From Aurifilum marmelostoma (lineage: Eukaryota > Ascomycota > Sordariomycetes > Diaporthales > Cryphonectriaceae): a DNA stretch of 64,000 nucleotides. The DNA lies in contig JAMXSV010000005.1 in NCBI GenBank assembly GCA_027559495.1, positions 434,001 through 498,000 of the forward strand, read 5' to 3'. The notes below the pieces were generated by a model, which saw only the letters and a program-made list of their open reading frames with translations, had not been told where the DNA came from and ran no database searches. Positions 33,743 to 45,528 of this stretch are shown here, piece by piece; the first letter of the stretch is position 1, and every line of letters begins with the position of its first letter. The position numbers were made by a program, and so were the translations under genes.

Positions 33743-34723
33743 AAAAGGGTGATCTCTTCACTACTGGTTGCCTTTTTTTCAGCATGTCTTGTATGCGTAT
33801 CAATATCAATATCAGTTTTATCCTCTGTATGGAGCCGTGGTTCCGAAAGAAGTTGGCGTGGGTGCCGGGGGGGGGGGGGGGAAGCGCAATTCATGCTCAG
33901 TTCATCGAGAATGGCTGGTGGCACTTTTGCTTGCTCCGTTCTTCTTCCTGAAGATGATGTCATATTTTCGCTTCAATATGGCATACAGTAATTGTTATAT
34001 TACTGAACAAGTTCAGTCCGGTGGTTGATTTTCATTGTTCTTGGAGCGGGAGACAACAACGAGATGAGGATTGCTCATGATGGACACCAGCAATTCTACG
34101 CGGCAACGACGGCGGCGAGGTGATCAGCAAGAGGGATAGCCAAGGAAAGGTGATTCCGATCGACACAGTATCGGACGAAGCTTGTGGTGATCCTCGCAAG
34201 GATGAACAATAATAATACTTGAGCTGTGACCCCAAGACGGGCAGCCGAGCGGTGCGGGTGGTCCCACAGTGCAAGGTCGGGGCTCGTGACAAGGGGGGGC
34301 CCACGAATTCTATTCCCGGGTCTGCTCCTGAACAGGAATGCAGGCCCGCCTACGCGCAGCACATGCAGCCGCGGTTCTGGTGCTGATCTGGCAGTCACTT
34401 CAGCATTCGTGATGAGGGGTTTGTATTGGACCGGATGAGGAGCCAATGTGCTACTAGACGGGCCAAGTCTCCTTGTCTGGCAATGCAATGCGAGGGTGAC
34501 GTTGGACATTATTCCTCCTCTGAGTGGTCCAAGTGAGTCTCTTCTGTTGTCTTTTTTAATTGACAGTACCAATTTCTAATCTCCGACACAACTAACGCAT
34601 GCCCTTCAGCCCCCACCTTCTCCTCTTCTCTCTGTGTCGTCTTGATAACATCGTCCTGTCGACCAGAAGCTCCCAATATTCGGCGTCGAAGCCCAGATGG
34701 TGGGCTCTTAGGCTCCGATCAGG
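33743..34723. other. Intergenic region with a poly-G run
   Basis: Flanked by two plus-strand genes. Contains 15 consecutive G at 33867-33881. No supported gene. Confidence 0.5.
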
Positions 34724-36181
34724 ATGCTCATGTCGCAGAAGAATGCGGCCTTTGCCATCCTTGGCCTTTTGGTCGTCTGGACCATCTATTTCGGGGGCTA
34801 CTCGACCTCACTAACATCTGCCACCTCCAAATCACTGCTCGAGTCTGCTCCACCGTCGTCATCACCCAGCAGGCCGAGCCTCGCCGTGGCCCCACACGTG
34901 CAGACATACTTTGACCAGATCTTCTCGGCCGAGCCCGCCGCCGCCGAATATGACTTCCCGGGTCTCAAGGCAGCATGCGCCAGGACGCAGTGGAAAGAAG
35001 AGAACAAGGACGTCTACCTGAAGTGCGGCGGCATCCTCGCCGGCATGACGTCCATCATCTCCCAGGTCAAGGTCTGCTTCAAGATGGCCGTCGACGCGGG
35101 CGTGCACATGGTCCTGCCCGCCATGCCCCTCCGCGACAGCGACGACCTGCTCAACTTCAACCTCCTCAACGACAGCGCCTACATGGACTACGATGCCTGG
35201 TTCGACCAGCAGCACCTCGTCTCGGCCATGGGCCGTGCCTGCCCGCAGATGAAGCTCCGGTCTCCTGCCGACGAGGACACGCCCTCCCTGCCCGTCGCGC
35301 ACAGGTGGGAGGTGGACATAGGCACTGCGCCTGGCTTCAGCGCGCTCAGTGGATACTTCTGGGTCGGGAGGCCGTTCAGGGCCTGGTTCGAGGAGGAACT
35401 GAGGCGGCAACGATTCCTCGACCACGTCGCGACGACGACGACGACCGTGCCTCGTCAACTTGGGGAGGAGAGTAATGACGCCGCCGCCGCCGCCGCCGCC
35501 GCTGCTGCTTCTGCCGACGGAAATGGAAAAGATGGCGCGACCATCGTCACTATCGCCTCGCAGTTCCTCATCTTTCGAATCACCGACGATGCCACGGGCC
35601 GCGACCTGGCGCTGTGGAACGACCTGTCCGCCCTCGTCCGGTTCAAAGAGGCGCCGCGCGCCATCGCCACCGAGGTCCTGTCCCTGATCAAGCGGCCCTA
35701 CATCGGCGTGCACTTCCGCACCGAGAGGGACAACATCTGGTCGTCGTTTGAGAGCCAGCTCAAGGTCGACCTCGACGCGCTGGACCAGATCTGGGCGCAG
35801 TACGGGTCCCCCGGGCTGGAGCGGCCGCTGATCGTCCTGGCGTGCGGGGACGAGTCGCAGATCCAGCGGTTCGCGGACGCGGCGGCCCTGAGGGGGTGGA
35901 AGGCGACGTCGAAATACGACATCGCCGGGGAGGACCCGGCGACGCTGAGGCAGCTGCGGAGCCTGCCGTTTGACTTCCAGGGCGCGGTCGACATGGCCAT
36001 CATGCTGAGGAGTTATTTCTTCCTGGGCATCTCGGGCAGTGCGCTGAGCAGCACGGTGGCCAACATGAGGGACAGCACGGGGAGGTATAGGGGGAGCAGC
36101 CTGTTCTATGCGGACGATGGAGATGCCAGGACGCATCTGTTTAATGATGGTGATGCTGCTGCGTATCCGTGTTGTTTATAG
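34724..36181 (+). CDS. O-fucosyltransferase-like type II membrane glycosyltransferase
   Basis: Single exon, 485 residues. A short cytoplasmic tail is followed by one membrane anchor (about residues 9-25, AFAILGLLVVWTIYFGGY), the layout of a Golgi type II glycosyltransferase. Features of the GDP-fucose O-fucosyltransferase superfamily are YLKCGGILAGMTSIISQVK near the start of the catalytic part, HMVLPAMPLRDSDDLLNFN, and the HFR motif in RPYIGVHFRTERD (His330, Arg332), which in O-fucosyltransferases contacts GDP-fucose. The closing AVDMAIMLRSYFFLGISGSALSSTVA stretch is typical of fungal members, whose donor and acceptor have mostly not been determined. An Ala run at about 250-257 is encoded by GCC/GCT triplets and separates two conserved blocks. 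Confidence 0.75.
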   Translation: MLMSQKNAAFAILGLLVVWTIYFGGYSTSLTSATSKSLLESAPPSSSPSRPSLAVAPHVQTYFDQIFSAEPAAAEYDFPGLKAACARTQWKEENKDVYLKCGGILAGMTSIISQVKVCFKMAVDAGVHMVLPAMPLRDSDDLLNFNLLNDSAYMDYDAWFDQQHLVSAMGRACPQMKLRSPADEDTPSLPVAHRWEVDIGTAPGFSALSGYFWVGRPFRAWFEEELRRQRFLDHVATTTTTVPRQLGEESNDAAAAAAAAAASADGNGKDGATIVTIASQFLIFRITDDATGRDLALWNDLSALVRFKEAPRAIATEVLSLIKRPYIGVHFRTERDNIWSSFESQLKVDLDALDQIWAQYGSPGLERPLIVLACGDESQIQRFADAAALRGWKATSKYDIAGEDPATLRQLRSLPFDFQGAVDMAIMLRSYFFLGISGSALSSTVANMRDSTGRYRGSSLFYADDGDARTHLFNDGDAAAYPCCL

Positions 36182-36543
36182 CGTTGGGTGAGCCTAGTTT
36201 GATGTCAAGCCATGACCTTATGATTAGAGAAAGAGAGAGCCAAGGAAATATAATTATTGTGAATTGAAGAGCCACCATTGCATCATTATTTGGAGTAATA
36301 TTCACTCGCCTACAGATGTGCTGGATATCTAAGTGAGAATGATATGAGATAGTAAGATCATTAAATAGCAGTAGATATGTAGCTACAGATGATGGTATAA
36401 GAAGGGAAATTATAAAATCGATGTCCTTGATACAGTGTCGTTCTGCCGACCCAGCATTTCTCACATCATTCGAAGTAATGAAATAATCACTCGCTCGTCA
36501 AACAGACGGCCCAATTTGCCAGCGTTGTGACGAGATACTGCCC
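36182..36543. other. Convergent spacer
   Basis: AT-rich sequence between the facing 3' ends of the glycosyltransferase and receptor genes. Nothing further is seen. Confidence 0.5.
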
Positions 36544-37998
36544 TCATATGCCATAATCCAGCTCACCACGCCCCAAAGTGCCCAAGATGCGCTCCTCGCT
36601 CTCGTCATCGCCAGGAAACACCCCGCTCCTCGCATCGGACTCGACCCGCCAGGACCTGTGGACCGTGACCACCCCCTCCTCGACGTCGACCCCATCCGAC
36701 TTGCCATCGCCGCCGCCGCCGCCCTTTGTCTTGGGGTGGTGGGCAGAGCTCCCGCCGATGGTCTGCAGGGCGATCACGGTGAAGCCGGCGCCGGCGCCGA
36801 GGCCGTCGGTCGGGCTGGACTTGGCGGCCGCCCTGTTGGAGGAGTGGGTGATGCTCTCGATGTGGTCCGCGACGTTGTTGAGCCAGTCCTTGTATAGAGG
36901 CCGGCAGACGGTTATGCCGATGCTGACGAGCTGGGTGGTTATGTCTGCTGCGTGCCAGATCAGCAGGTCGACGATGGTGTCTGTGGACGACGGCGGCGGC
37001 GGGGGGAGGGCTTGTTAGTGATTGGTCTTTTTGGGGTTTTGCTGGTGTGGTTGTCATTGTTGGTGCAGGGCGGAGGGGAGAACTCACAGAAATAGTCCTC
37101 GTTGCTGGCATATGCTAAATCTAATAATGCGAGGAGCCGGTATATGCTGCACAGTGCCGAGCTGGGAGGGCAATTTGAGGTCAGCTGTGTCCTCATGAAC
37201 AGTTTAGAAGATACAGGATCACAGCTCAACTTACAGATAGCCAAAGCTCATGCACGACCCCACCAATATCTTCTCCCGCTTGGGCATCTGCAGCTTCCGG
37301 ACCAGATACCACGGGAAAGACGCATAGAAGATCTCGACCAGGATGATGGACAGGCCGCCCAGGAGGGCAACCACGAACTGCTCGTCCCCGTTGCACTGGC
37401 CGCCTGATATGGAGAGGTCCCAGGAGTAGCTGATCGGGGTGCACGAGAACCAGAGGACGAGCAGGGCGATGAGGACGGTGACGCTCATGATGGTGACGGG
37501 CACGATGATGATGATCTTGTGAGCACGGTTGGAGGCGACGATGCGCAGGAGGAAGAGGGCGATGGAGAGCTTGACGAGGATGGCCATGGCGTCTATGAGG
37601 CTCTGGGAGATATTGACGAGCAGGAGGGCCTTGGAATCGTTGCTGGTGAAGGGGCCGGTTGACTGCTGGCCTATGCCTAGTGTTGCTGCCACCGAGATGA
37701 GCACGTTGTACACGAAGAGGAGTATCTATGCAGCCCCGTCATTATTGTCAGCGGTCTGAAGATATAAATTGATGCTGACCCTTTGTTTTCTTCTCTCTCA
37801 TCGATATCCAGAACTTCTTGAGATATAATATAATGGAACACGTACCACGGCCCCGTTGAAACAGTGGTCATCCCACCCATACGTCTGCACCACCACGAGG
37901 CGAGCATAAAGGCGGAGGCCCACCAGGGCGAAGGCGATGACCTGGAACGTCCATAGGACGCCCAACATCATGGGCGCCTTTCCGGCGATCTGACCCAT
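36544..37998 (-). CDS. PTH11-type (rhodopsin-like) seven-helix receptor
   Basis: Second receptor of this class in the window, 384 residues and of the more canonical form. Four exons: 37998-37846, 37725-37235, 37161-37088 and 36980-36544, with introns of 120, 73 and 107 bp. Family blocks are LVGLRLYARLVVVQTYGWDDH (helices 1-2), KLSIALFLLRIV (helix 3), LWFSCTPISYSWD with the conserved Cys, SALCSIYRLLALLDL (helix 5-6 region) and DYTIVDLLIWHAADI with ITVCRPLYKDW (helix 7 and the RPLY end). The cytoplasmic tail of about 100 residues is Gly/Asp-rich and ends in an acidic segment (GRGELDYGI). No CFEM domain is present. Proteins of this class sense surface or chemical cues in plant-associated fungi; the ligand here is unknown. 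Confidence 0.88.
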
Positions 37999-39333
37999 GA
38001 CGATGAAATTACGGCACCGTCCGCCCAAAAAGGGAGTAAGCCAATCAGTAAATTTGTAAAATAGGGTTGGGAAGAGAAAAAAACAGAACAAATGAAGGTA
38101 TGAGTTTAAACCCGGGCTGCAGTTTGTTTATGCTGAGAGTGCCATAACGAGAGACATGCGTGACAAGCTTCTGCAAGGGATGCTACCCAGGCGTGTTGAT
38201 ATATACCCTATGTGTATATATATATATATGAATATAACCTGAGATTGCGAACCAGGACCCTGACCAGGCCGGCGCAGACCAAGTCACTACATCTCCCTGG
38301 ACGAGCAGTATGAATCGCTCCGTGGGGCAACATGACCCTCCTTAGGACGAGGTAATTATCGAGAACTGAGAGGCTAACATAATTAAAATCGAAAGCGGAA
38401 ATCAAGAGAGCCGCTCGTGGGTAATCTTGTCAGGGCCCAGTAGTCGCTCCAGCTTCCGGCCGTCCTAGGCGCGGTGTGTATGTGTGTGTGCCTGGGCTGA
38501 CGGATGGAGACTCTATTCAGACCAGAAAAGGGTATAGTACGCTCGACGGGCCTGGGCTCCCCCCCTCGGGACCTGGGCCAGCCGTACGCAGGGTGCTGAT
38601 CGCGGAACACGCCTCGCTCGCATTCCAGGGGACATATCAATGTTGATACTTGGGCAGGACAGGACTTGTTTCTTGAGATTTGAATAGTAGATTTGGGTGC
38701 CCCTTGACGCCTCTGTAGAGTTCAGGACTGCGATTACGAGTGATTCAGTACCTGTTCAAGGGGAAAGACGGCTTGTTCTAGTAATTACTAGGGAGGTGGT
38801 TTTTTTTTTTGACTAAACCTGTCGTACGATGATTTCTTGTTTGGTTGCCTCTCTTCCTCTCGATGGACAGCGAGTGGATCTAGAAGCTACTATGGACTGT
38901 GATATCTCAGAAAGAGGCAATTCTAAAATAAATGCCGAGGACTATCAACCAATATATCATGCACTGGAGTTTGGCTGTGGTGATGCTTTGAACGATGGCT
39001 CCGGAGAGTCTCGGGAAGCAGACAGCCTTGAGGATTACCAAGCAGTCATGATCTGTGTCGGCATTTAGTTGATTTAATTAGGCACGAGAAGAATGAAGAT
39101 ATAGCTTATAGGAAGAAAAAAGAAAGAAAAAAAGACAAACGAAGGAAGAGGGAGACTGGTAGCAGTCTTTTCAGAGTGAATAGGGCTGCCTATTCTACCT
39201 CCCTTTTCAGTTAGCCCTCTGGTACCCTAACCCCGAACTTCTATTTCCTCCCTACTCATCTCTCCCATCGTCATCACATCCGTCCATCCTCCCCTCATCT
39301 CCTCTCATCCACCTCGACACCTCTTCATCCGAC
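37999..39333. other. Divergent intergenic region
   Basis: Upstream of the second PTH11-type receptor (-) and of the small conserved gene (+). Contains a (TA)n stretch near 38214-38230. A 79-codon open frame at 38829-39068 has no recognisable features. Confidence 0.5.
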
Positions 39334-39777
39334 ATGTCCCCGCCCGGGATGAGGACCACATTCGTCACGCTGATCCGAACCCACCACATCACCAGCCGCA
39401 AGAAGCTCCAGCGCGTGAAGAAAGCCGCCGCCCACTTCAATGTCCCCTTCGTGCTCATCCGCTACGGCGGCTCCCCAGGCCTCATGTACGGGGAGAGCCC
39501 AGACAGCCGGGGTCTCACCTCGTGGGTCAGCGCAGTCAAGGACCTGAGGTACAAGGACTTCCAGTGCGTGTGGAAGCCGGAGCAAAAGGAGGTGGTGGTG
39601 GTGGTGGTGGCGGCCCAGGCTGGGGATGCCCCACCGTCGACAGCCACCAGCGGCCCCTTCAACGAGACCGAGTCTGTGGCTGAGTTTGGTCATGTTCTGG
39701 AGCGGAGAGGGCTTGCGGAGTGGTTCAAGGTTGGGCTCTTGAGCAAGCGTGCTGGGCAGTTCGACGGTGCTCCCTGA
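39334..39777 (+). CDS. Small conserved fungal protein of unknown function
   Basis: Single exon, 147 residues. The ATG at 39334 follows a CT-rich leader, which supports this start. The body is basic at the N terminus (RKKLQRVKKAAAHF) and contains VLIRYGGSPGLMYGE and WVSAVKDLRYKDFQCVW, which look like a compact structured domain. A run of seven valines comes from GTG repeats. The C-terminal half (EFGHVLERRGLAEWFKVGLL) looks helical. I do not recognise a characterised family, and no signal peptide or membrane segment is present. Confidence 0.62.
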   Translation: MSPPGMRTTFVTLIRTHHITSRKKLQRVKKAAAHFNVPFVLIRYGGSPGLMYGESPDSRGLTSWVSAVKDLRYKDFQCVWKPEQKEVVVVVVAAQAGDAPPSTATSGPFNETESVAEFGHVLERRGLAEWFKVGLLSKRAGQFDGAP

Positions 39778-39883
39778 GAGAGACAGCTCAGGCCCAGCCA
39801 GCTCTCGCCAGTGCAGCCCTCGAGTTGCAACAGCCTATTCATCTATCTTTTACATCTGCATGTGTCTATTGATACTTGGCACA

Positions 39884-39902
39884 CACACACACACACACAC
39901 AC
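39884..39902. repeat. (CA)n dinucleotide run
   Basis: About nine CA/AC units in the convergent spacer between the small conserved gene and the alcohol dehydrogenase. A run of about 18 A follows at 39943-39960. Confidence 0.85.
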
Positions 39903-39993
39903 AAGCCCTCGGAAACACATTTGGAGGACTCTCACGCCTTTTAAAAAAAAAAAAAAAAAATCACATTACTATATGCCATGTGGGCTAGTGACT

Positions 39994-41134
39994 TTACATG
40001 GTCAGGACAGCCCTGAAGCGGACATCGCCGCTGGTCATGCGGTCGAACGCCTTCTGGGCATCCTTGAGCGGGAACTTTTCAATCAGGCACTTGACGCCAT
40101 GCCTCTGCGCAAAGGCGATGGCCTCCTCCGAGTCCAGCGCGTGTCCGGCGGGCCAGCCGTGCACCGAGACGCCCTTGATGACCAGGAAGGAGGAGTCGAC
40201 CTCGATGGGCCCGACGGGGGCCAGGACGAGCAGCTTGCCGCGCGGGGCCAGGCCGGCCACGAGCGGGCTGATGGCCTTGGGGTTGGGGGCGGTGGCGACG
40301 ATCATGTCGGCGCCGCCCAGCTTCTGCAGGGCCTGCACGGCGTCCTCCTTGCTGGTGTCGATGTAGTGGTGCGCGCCGAGCTCGGTGGCAAACCTGCGCT
40401 TGTCGCTGCCGCTGCTGATGGCCACCACCTCGTAGCCCATCTTGTTGGCGTACTGCACGCCCAGGTGGCCCAGCCCCCCGAGGCCCTGCACCGCCACCAG
40501 CCCGCCCTGGAGGACCTGCTGCTGCCGCATCGAGTTGAAGACGGTGACGCCCGCGCAGAGCAAGGGGGCCGCCTCGGCCGGGTCGGCGTCGGCGGGGACC
40601 CGCACGGCTGCCTCCTGGCGGAGGACGACGTGGGTCGCGTAGCCTCCCTCCCGGGTCACCCCGTTGATCTGCGCGTTGTCGCACGTCAGGAACATGGAGC
40701 GCTGGCAGCTCTTGCACGTGCCGTCGTGTCCTGCAGATTGGTCGCGCGCGCGTGTGTGTGTCAGCCAGGGACGAAGAAGAAAATCAACCGAGACAAAAAC
40801 AAGGAAAGAGAAAAAGAAAAAAAAAATCAAGACAACAGAAAACTGCCCACCTCCATGCCAGGCTCCTCCGACGCGTTCGCCCCCCTTGAAACGGGTGACA
40901 TCGTCGCCCACAGCAATCACATCGCCAATGATCTCATGACCCGGGATGCGGGGGAACACCTCGCCCAGCCCGCCCTGGCGGACCAGCTCGTCGCTGTGGC
41001 AGACACCGCAGGCGAGCACCTTGACGAGGATCTCTCCCTTGCCGGGCTGCTTCAGGTCGAGCTCCTTGAGGGTGAGGCCTGCATCCCGCCCCCTCGATGA
41101 CGACTGCAGTGTATGTCTTTGGGATGGACGACAT
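39994..41134 (-). CDS. Zinc-dependent alcohol dehydrogenase (MDR family), one frameshift
   Basis: Medium-chain dehydrogenase for alcohols or aldehydes using NAD(P). Exons 41134-40851 and 40730-39994, with a 120-bp intron (donor GTGGGC), give 339 residues if one base is removed. The N terminus MSSIPKTYTAVVIEG is in a different frame from the following LTLKELDLKQPGKGEILVK. The switch lies at a five-base C run on the plus strand, 41089-41093. With one base fewer, exon 1 also has the phase that exon 2 needs. Catalytic zinc ligands are Cys in ACGVCHSDE and His in PGHEIIG; the Rossmann motif is QGLGGLGHLG. The structural-zinc lobe is reduced to HDGTCKSC plus a later Cys, as in other fungal members. 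An alternative start at 41241 would give an unrelated N terminus. No signal peptide is seen, so it is probably cytosolic. Confidence 0.82.
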
Positions 41135-41254
41135 GATGAAGCGTTTTTCTTTCTTTTCTTTCTTGTAAACGTTATTCTGGTGTAAATAGAGGAGGACGGA
41201 GAGACAGAGAGCACGGGTTGTTCAGGTGGACGGTCCCACACGAGCTTGCTCCAC

Positions 41255-41256
<2 letters not shown>

Positions 41257-41285
<29 letters not shown>
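41257..41285. repeat. (GA)14 microsatellite
   Basis: GA dinucleotide run about 120 bp upstream of the alcohol dehydrogenase start codon, appearing as CT on that gene's sense strand. CT-rich tracts are common in fungal promoters and leaders. Confidence 0.9.
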
Positions 41286-41290
<5 letters not shown>

Positions 41291-43154
41291 AAGCTCTATA
41301 TATCCTAATACGACTATACATGCTAAACTTTGGAGTGGTCTGCTTCAGGTTACATGCTAAGTATCCCACGGCTGACAAAGGGCTTGGGGCACCCCCCCTC
41401 TGAGACATGGGCGGAACGCCCGCTGCATCCGCCCCGCTAATACCGTAGCAACGCTGTGGAATCTCTCCGCCCACGAGTGGTGTGGTGTGGTAGCAAGCCA
41501 GCCAGTGGTGTCGTGCGAGGACCACAGAGGGGAGACGCTGCAGGCCTGGTTGGAATCAGCGCGCTGCAGTAGCTTCTGCCGCAACGTCGTCAACCTTGCT
41601 ATTCTTTTCGGGAGGAGGAGGCCAAGAAAAGGCTAGCCGTATGGCCACGGCGGCGGCGACGATAACAAATGTGAAGCTGGGATCTGCTCTGCTCTCGAGG
41701 TGGTGTAGTAGTAATTACTACTCTTGCGATCACTGCTGCTTATCCGATGATGGCGCCAAGGAGGATGGAAAGAGAAAGAAAAAAAAGAAAAGCAAAGGCA
41801 CCTGTACCGGCTTTTGGGGTGACAACGTCTGCTTGTTCCGATTGGGGACCTCGCCAAAAAGAAAAACTGCCTTGCTTGCTCCAGCGAGCTGCAGGCTGGG
41901 GGGTCGGAATTGCAACAAGACTGGAGATCTAAAGCCGAATCCTGTCTGGCTGGCTGGCTGGGAGCCGCACGGCGCGATCGCCGGAGAGATTTGATGGGGG
42001 AGGGGGGTGGGGGTGGGAGATACTCTGTACTGTAGCTGACGGATGCGGGGTTTCATGCAGAGTAGTGTATCTCCACCAGAAGTACGATGTCTTCTCCTCC
42101 ATTACCCCTCCTTTCGTGCCTCCCACTGGTACCGCGGTGTGGCTTTACAGGCTAGATACGCTGTAGAATGCCACGTAGGGCTATTCGCGCCGGGTTGCTG
42201 GGGGGGCGGGTGTCCACCAGGAGGACCTTCTAGAGGGAGTTAAGCTGTGCCTCTGATGGATACAAGGGAGTTAAGCTTCCGGATCCTTTCCTCGTCCAGT
42301 AACTTGGTTGACTGAGCCTTTGCAGCATCCCCAAAGAGAAGCGAGGCCACAAGGACATTCTATTGTCCCCTCTTCTTCACCATGATTTCTAATCTATCAT
42401 TTCCGTTTTGAATCGACGACGATGTGAGCTTTCGGGGCCACTGTTTCCCTACAGCCACTCGTGTCTTATCCCCCCCCCCCCCCCCAGAAGATCGGGCAAC
42501 GAATGAATGATGTAATTCACGCATGTGTGTTTGCTGATCAGGCCTACTTAGCGGCTCAGGGGAGAAAAATAGTTGTGGGCCTCGGATGAGATCACATTGC
42601 CCATAATTATACACGGGATTCCAACTGCTGGGTTTCAAGGGAGGACGGTTGTCCTTGATGCAGGAAAAAAAAAAGCAGCCCTAGGAATAATTAATGTCAT
42701 GATATAATCGGAAAGATTTACACGACGGATGAGACTGATATATTTGATATAATCATCACATTTACACACGCAGACACAAATCCTACCTACTATCCACACA
42801 GATCTACGTCAGACGTCACAGGGAAAAAGAAAAACGAGGCTAATATAATAGTTGGAACGGGTCGAGCTGTCCAGCCACGCACGACTTTTGTCTCCCGTAT
42901 TTGGAAAAGCGACACTAGCATGGACGAGCTGAACGGGGTCTTCCTCGGGACGCCATAACGTCATTGTGAGGACGGGTTTGGACCAAGGAATGAGAGACTC
43001 TAAGAGTGTTCTTTATATACGAGTTGAAGGCGGCATAAGGCTGTAGAATATCAAGAAGTAGTTTAGAGACTATCAGACTCAGTGTAATATCTGCATCGTC
43101 GTCGGTGAATTACCAAGTGTGACATTAAACTTCATTGGAGGGAAAGGCAAAAAG

Positions 43155-43160
<6 letters not shown>

Positions 43161-43192
<32 letters not shown>
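43161..43192. repeat. (GA)16 microsatellite
   Basis: GA dinucleotide run ending about 65 bp before the DUF3292 gene start, probably inside its 5' leader. Confidence 0.9.
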
Positions 43193-43193
<1 letters not shown>

Positions 43194-43258
43194 GAAAATA
43201 TCGCTCGAGGACGAGGAAGTGCGGCTGAATCCAGCCTCGCATCGCACCGCAGCAGACG

Positions 43259-45528
43259 ATGGCTTCGGAGAATATCGATCCAACAGACTCTCCCGAGTCC
43301 AAAAAGGCCACCACCACCACCACCACCAGCCCTCCTCTCCTTGGGGTGGACGCCACCACCATAGGCGCAGCAGTCACAGACGTCCTGCCGATCCCGTCAA
43401 CCGGCACGCAGCCCGTCTCCGACCCTACACAGGAGGAGGTGTCGCACACGCTGGCCGAGGACCCCTCCCTGTCGCACGCCCTGGCCACGGGGGACCACGA
43501 GGAGAAGGGCCTTGCGCAGCAGGACCACGAGGACGAGGTGCTCGATCTGGGATGGAACCAGAAGAAGCAGGAGATCCCGGAGCCGCTGGTGGGCGGGCTG
43601 GACAATGAAGAGCTGTGGATGCTGATCAGGCGGTTTGACAAGGTAAGTTTATTATATATAAAATCTATATATATATATATATATATTCTCTCTTGTTTTA
43701 AAAGACTATCGGCTTCTAACAATCCCTTCCCCAGCAAATGTACCATGTCAAGGCCACCCCCGAGCTCGTCCCGGGCGGCCTGGACCTCAACATCGCCGAC
43801 GAGGAGGAGTTCTCGCCCGACAAGCTGCGTGCCAACCTCGAGAGGCTGTACATGACCGTCGCGGTCGGGCTGCTCTCCTCCGTCAAACACATCGCGAGGC
43901 TGCGGTCCTGGCGCGAGACCAGGCGCACCTCGGCCTTTGCAGCCGTCTACTTCCTCGCCTGGCTCCTCGACCTGCTCGTCCCCGTCCTCTCGCTGACGGC
44001 CATCACGCTGGTCGTCTACCCGCCGTCGCGCGAGGTCCTGTTCCCTCCCGCGCCCGTCGCGCTCGTGGACTCGAGATCAGGCGGCGTGCAGAAGCCCAAG
44101 TCGGGCGTGCTGGGATCGCACGACAGCGCCACGGGCGCGCCCGAGAACCACAAGGGCGAGGCCGTGGAGCAGGAGGCCAACAACTTTGTCAACGGCATCG
44201 CGTCTATTGCCCTCAGCAGCGCCACCGGAAAACATCCCGAGAACGGCGGTGCTGGTGGTGGTGATGGTGATGACGAGGAGGAGGAGGAGGAGGACGGTGC
44301 ACCAGGCGACACGGCGCCGGACCCGACAGCGATGGCCGTGGGAGCCGCCGACGCAAAGGACACGGCCAAGGGAGGGAGGCCTGCCAAGCACGACAAGACC
44401 AAGAAGCCGATGGAGACGGCCATGTGGACCAAGATGAGGCCCATCATGCACGCGCTGGCCGACGTGGCAGACACGTGGGAGCGGTTCGGCAACGCGCTGA
44501 GCCCGACGCCTCCCTTCCCCACCACGACCTACCGCCTCCGCCTGGCGCTCCTCCTCGTGCCGCTCTTCTGCGCGTCGCTCGTCACCTCGTCCTACATGGT
44601 CACCAAGGGCACCACGCTCGGCCTCGGCCTCGGCTTCTTTGGCGACCCGGTCATCTCGCGCGGCCTGGCCCTCCTCAACCGCAGGTTCCCCCACTGGCAG
44701 AGGCTGCTCGAGCTGCGCAACACGGTGCTCAAGGGCGTCCCCACCAACGCCCAGCTCACCATCACCCTCCTCCGCATCGGCGAGGCCAACAAGGCGCCCC
44801 TGCCGCCGCCGCCCACCATCGCACAGCCGCCCCCGGAGAAGCCCGCCGACATCACGGACCAGCACCTGCGCGCCACGGGCGCCGAGCCGCCCCTCAGCGC
44901 CACCGAGGCCGAGCTCGACGAGGCGGTGCAGCACGACCCGCACACGGCGCACGAGACGGGCGGGGCGGACATTGATGCCTCCAAGGACACCAAGCACGGG
45001 AAAAAGGCAAGCAGGATCATCGGGTTCTTCAAGGGCACCACCAAGGGCGCGGTCAAGACGGCGGTGGGCACGGACGCGGCGCGCGCAAAGGCCACGGGGT
45101 CGCACAGGGCCAGGGACAGGCTGGGCGTGGTGTCGCCGCCGGGGGCGGACTACATCTCGGGCCCGGTGGACTTCAGGGCCCGGTTCAGGGGCAAAAAGGG
45201 CCACGTGTACATCACGACCAAGGCTACGATCCCGGCGGTGGCGTTCAGCACGGACTCGACCATCGAGAAGATCGGCAGCCGGGAGCGCGAGGACCTGCAC
45301 CCGGGCTGGAGCGTCGCCGTCGCAGACATTGTGGAGCTGAAGAAGTTTGGCGGGTACGGGTGGAAGGCCAAGCTGGTCGTCGGGTGGGCGCTGGAGCGCG
45401 AGGTGGCCGACGGGCTGGAGATTGTCACCAGGGGCGGGGACCGGTTTAGAGTTACGGCCGTGCCGCTGCGTGATGAGCTGTTTAACCGTCTCGTGGCCAT
45501 GGGTGGGCAGAAGTGGGTGGCCTGGTAG
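43259..45528 (+). CDS. DUF3292 family membrane protein
   Basis: Protein of 725 residues in two exons, 43259-43642 and 43735-45528; the 92-bp intron contains an (AT)n run. The segment ELWMLIRRFDKQMYHVK across the splice and the following LNIADEEEFSPDKLRANLERLYM are typical of the fungal DUF3292 family. At least two hydrophobic segments are seen, AVYFLAWLLDLLVPVLSLTA and LRLALLLVPLFCASLVTSSY, with a disordered, acidic 160-residue stretch between them (a run of six or more Glu from GAG repeats). The C-terminal part (WSVAVADIVELKKFGGYG, then WALEREVADGLEIV, ending ELFNRLVAMGGQKW) resembles a GRAM/PH-type lipid-binding fold. The function is unestablished; an intracellular membrane-tethering or lipid-related role is only a guess from that layout. 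Confidence 0.82.

Larger units (their letters stand above)
41135..43258. other. Long divergent intergenic region with simple repeats
   Basis: About 2.1 kb between the alcohol dehydrogenase (-) and DUF3292 (+) genes. It holds two GA microsatellites (listed separately), each close to a start codon, and a 15-base C run around 42471-42485. No gene is supported. Confidence 0.5.

Noticed and set aside
38829..39068. 79-codon open frame starting with ATG
   Set aside because: No similarity, signal, domain or splice extension recognised; compatible with chance in AT-rich spacer.
41135..41241. Upstream in-frame start for the alcohol dehydrogenase at 41241
   Set aside because: It would replace the conserved MSSIPKTYTA opening by an unrelated sequence; the frameshift explanation fits both the N terminus and the splice phase.
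41257..43192. The two GA runs as termini of a mobile element
   Set aside because: No transposase, target duplication or paired terminal repeats; they are simple microsatellites in leaders or promoters.
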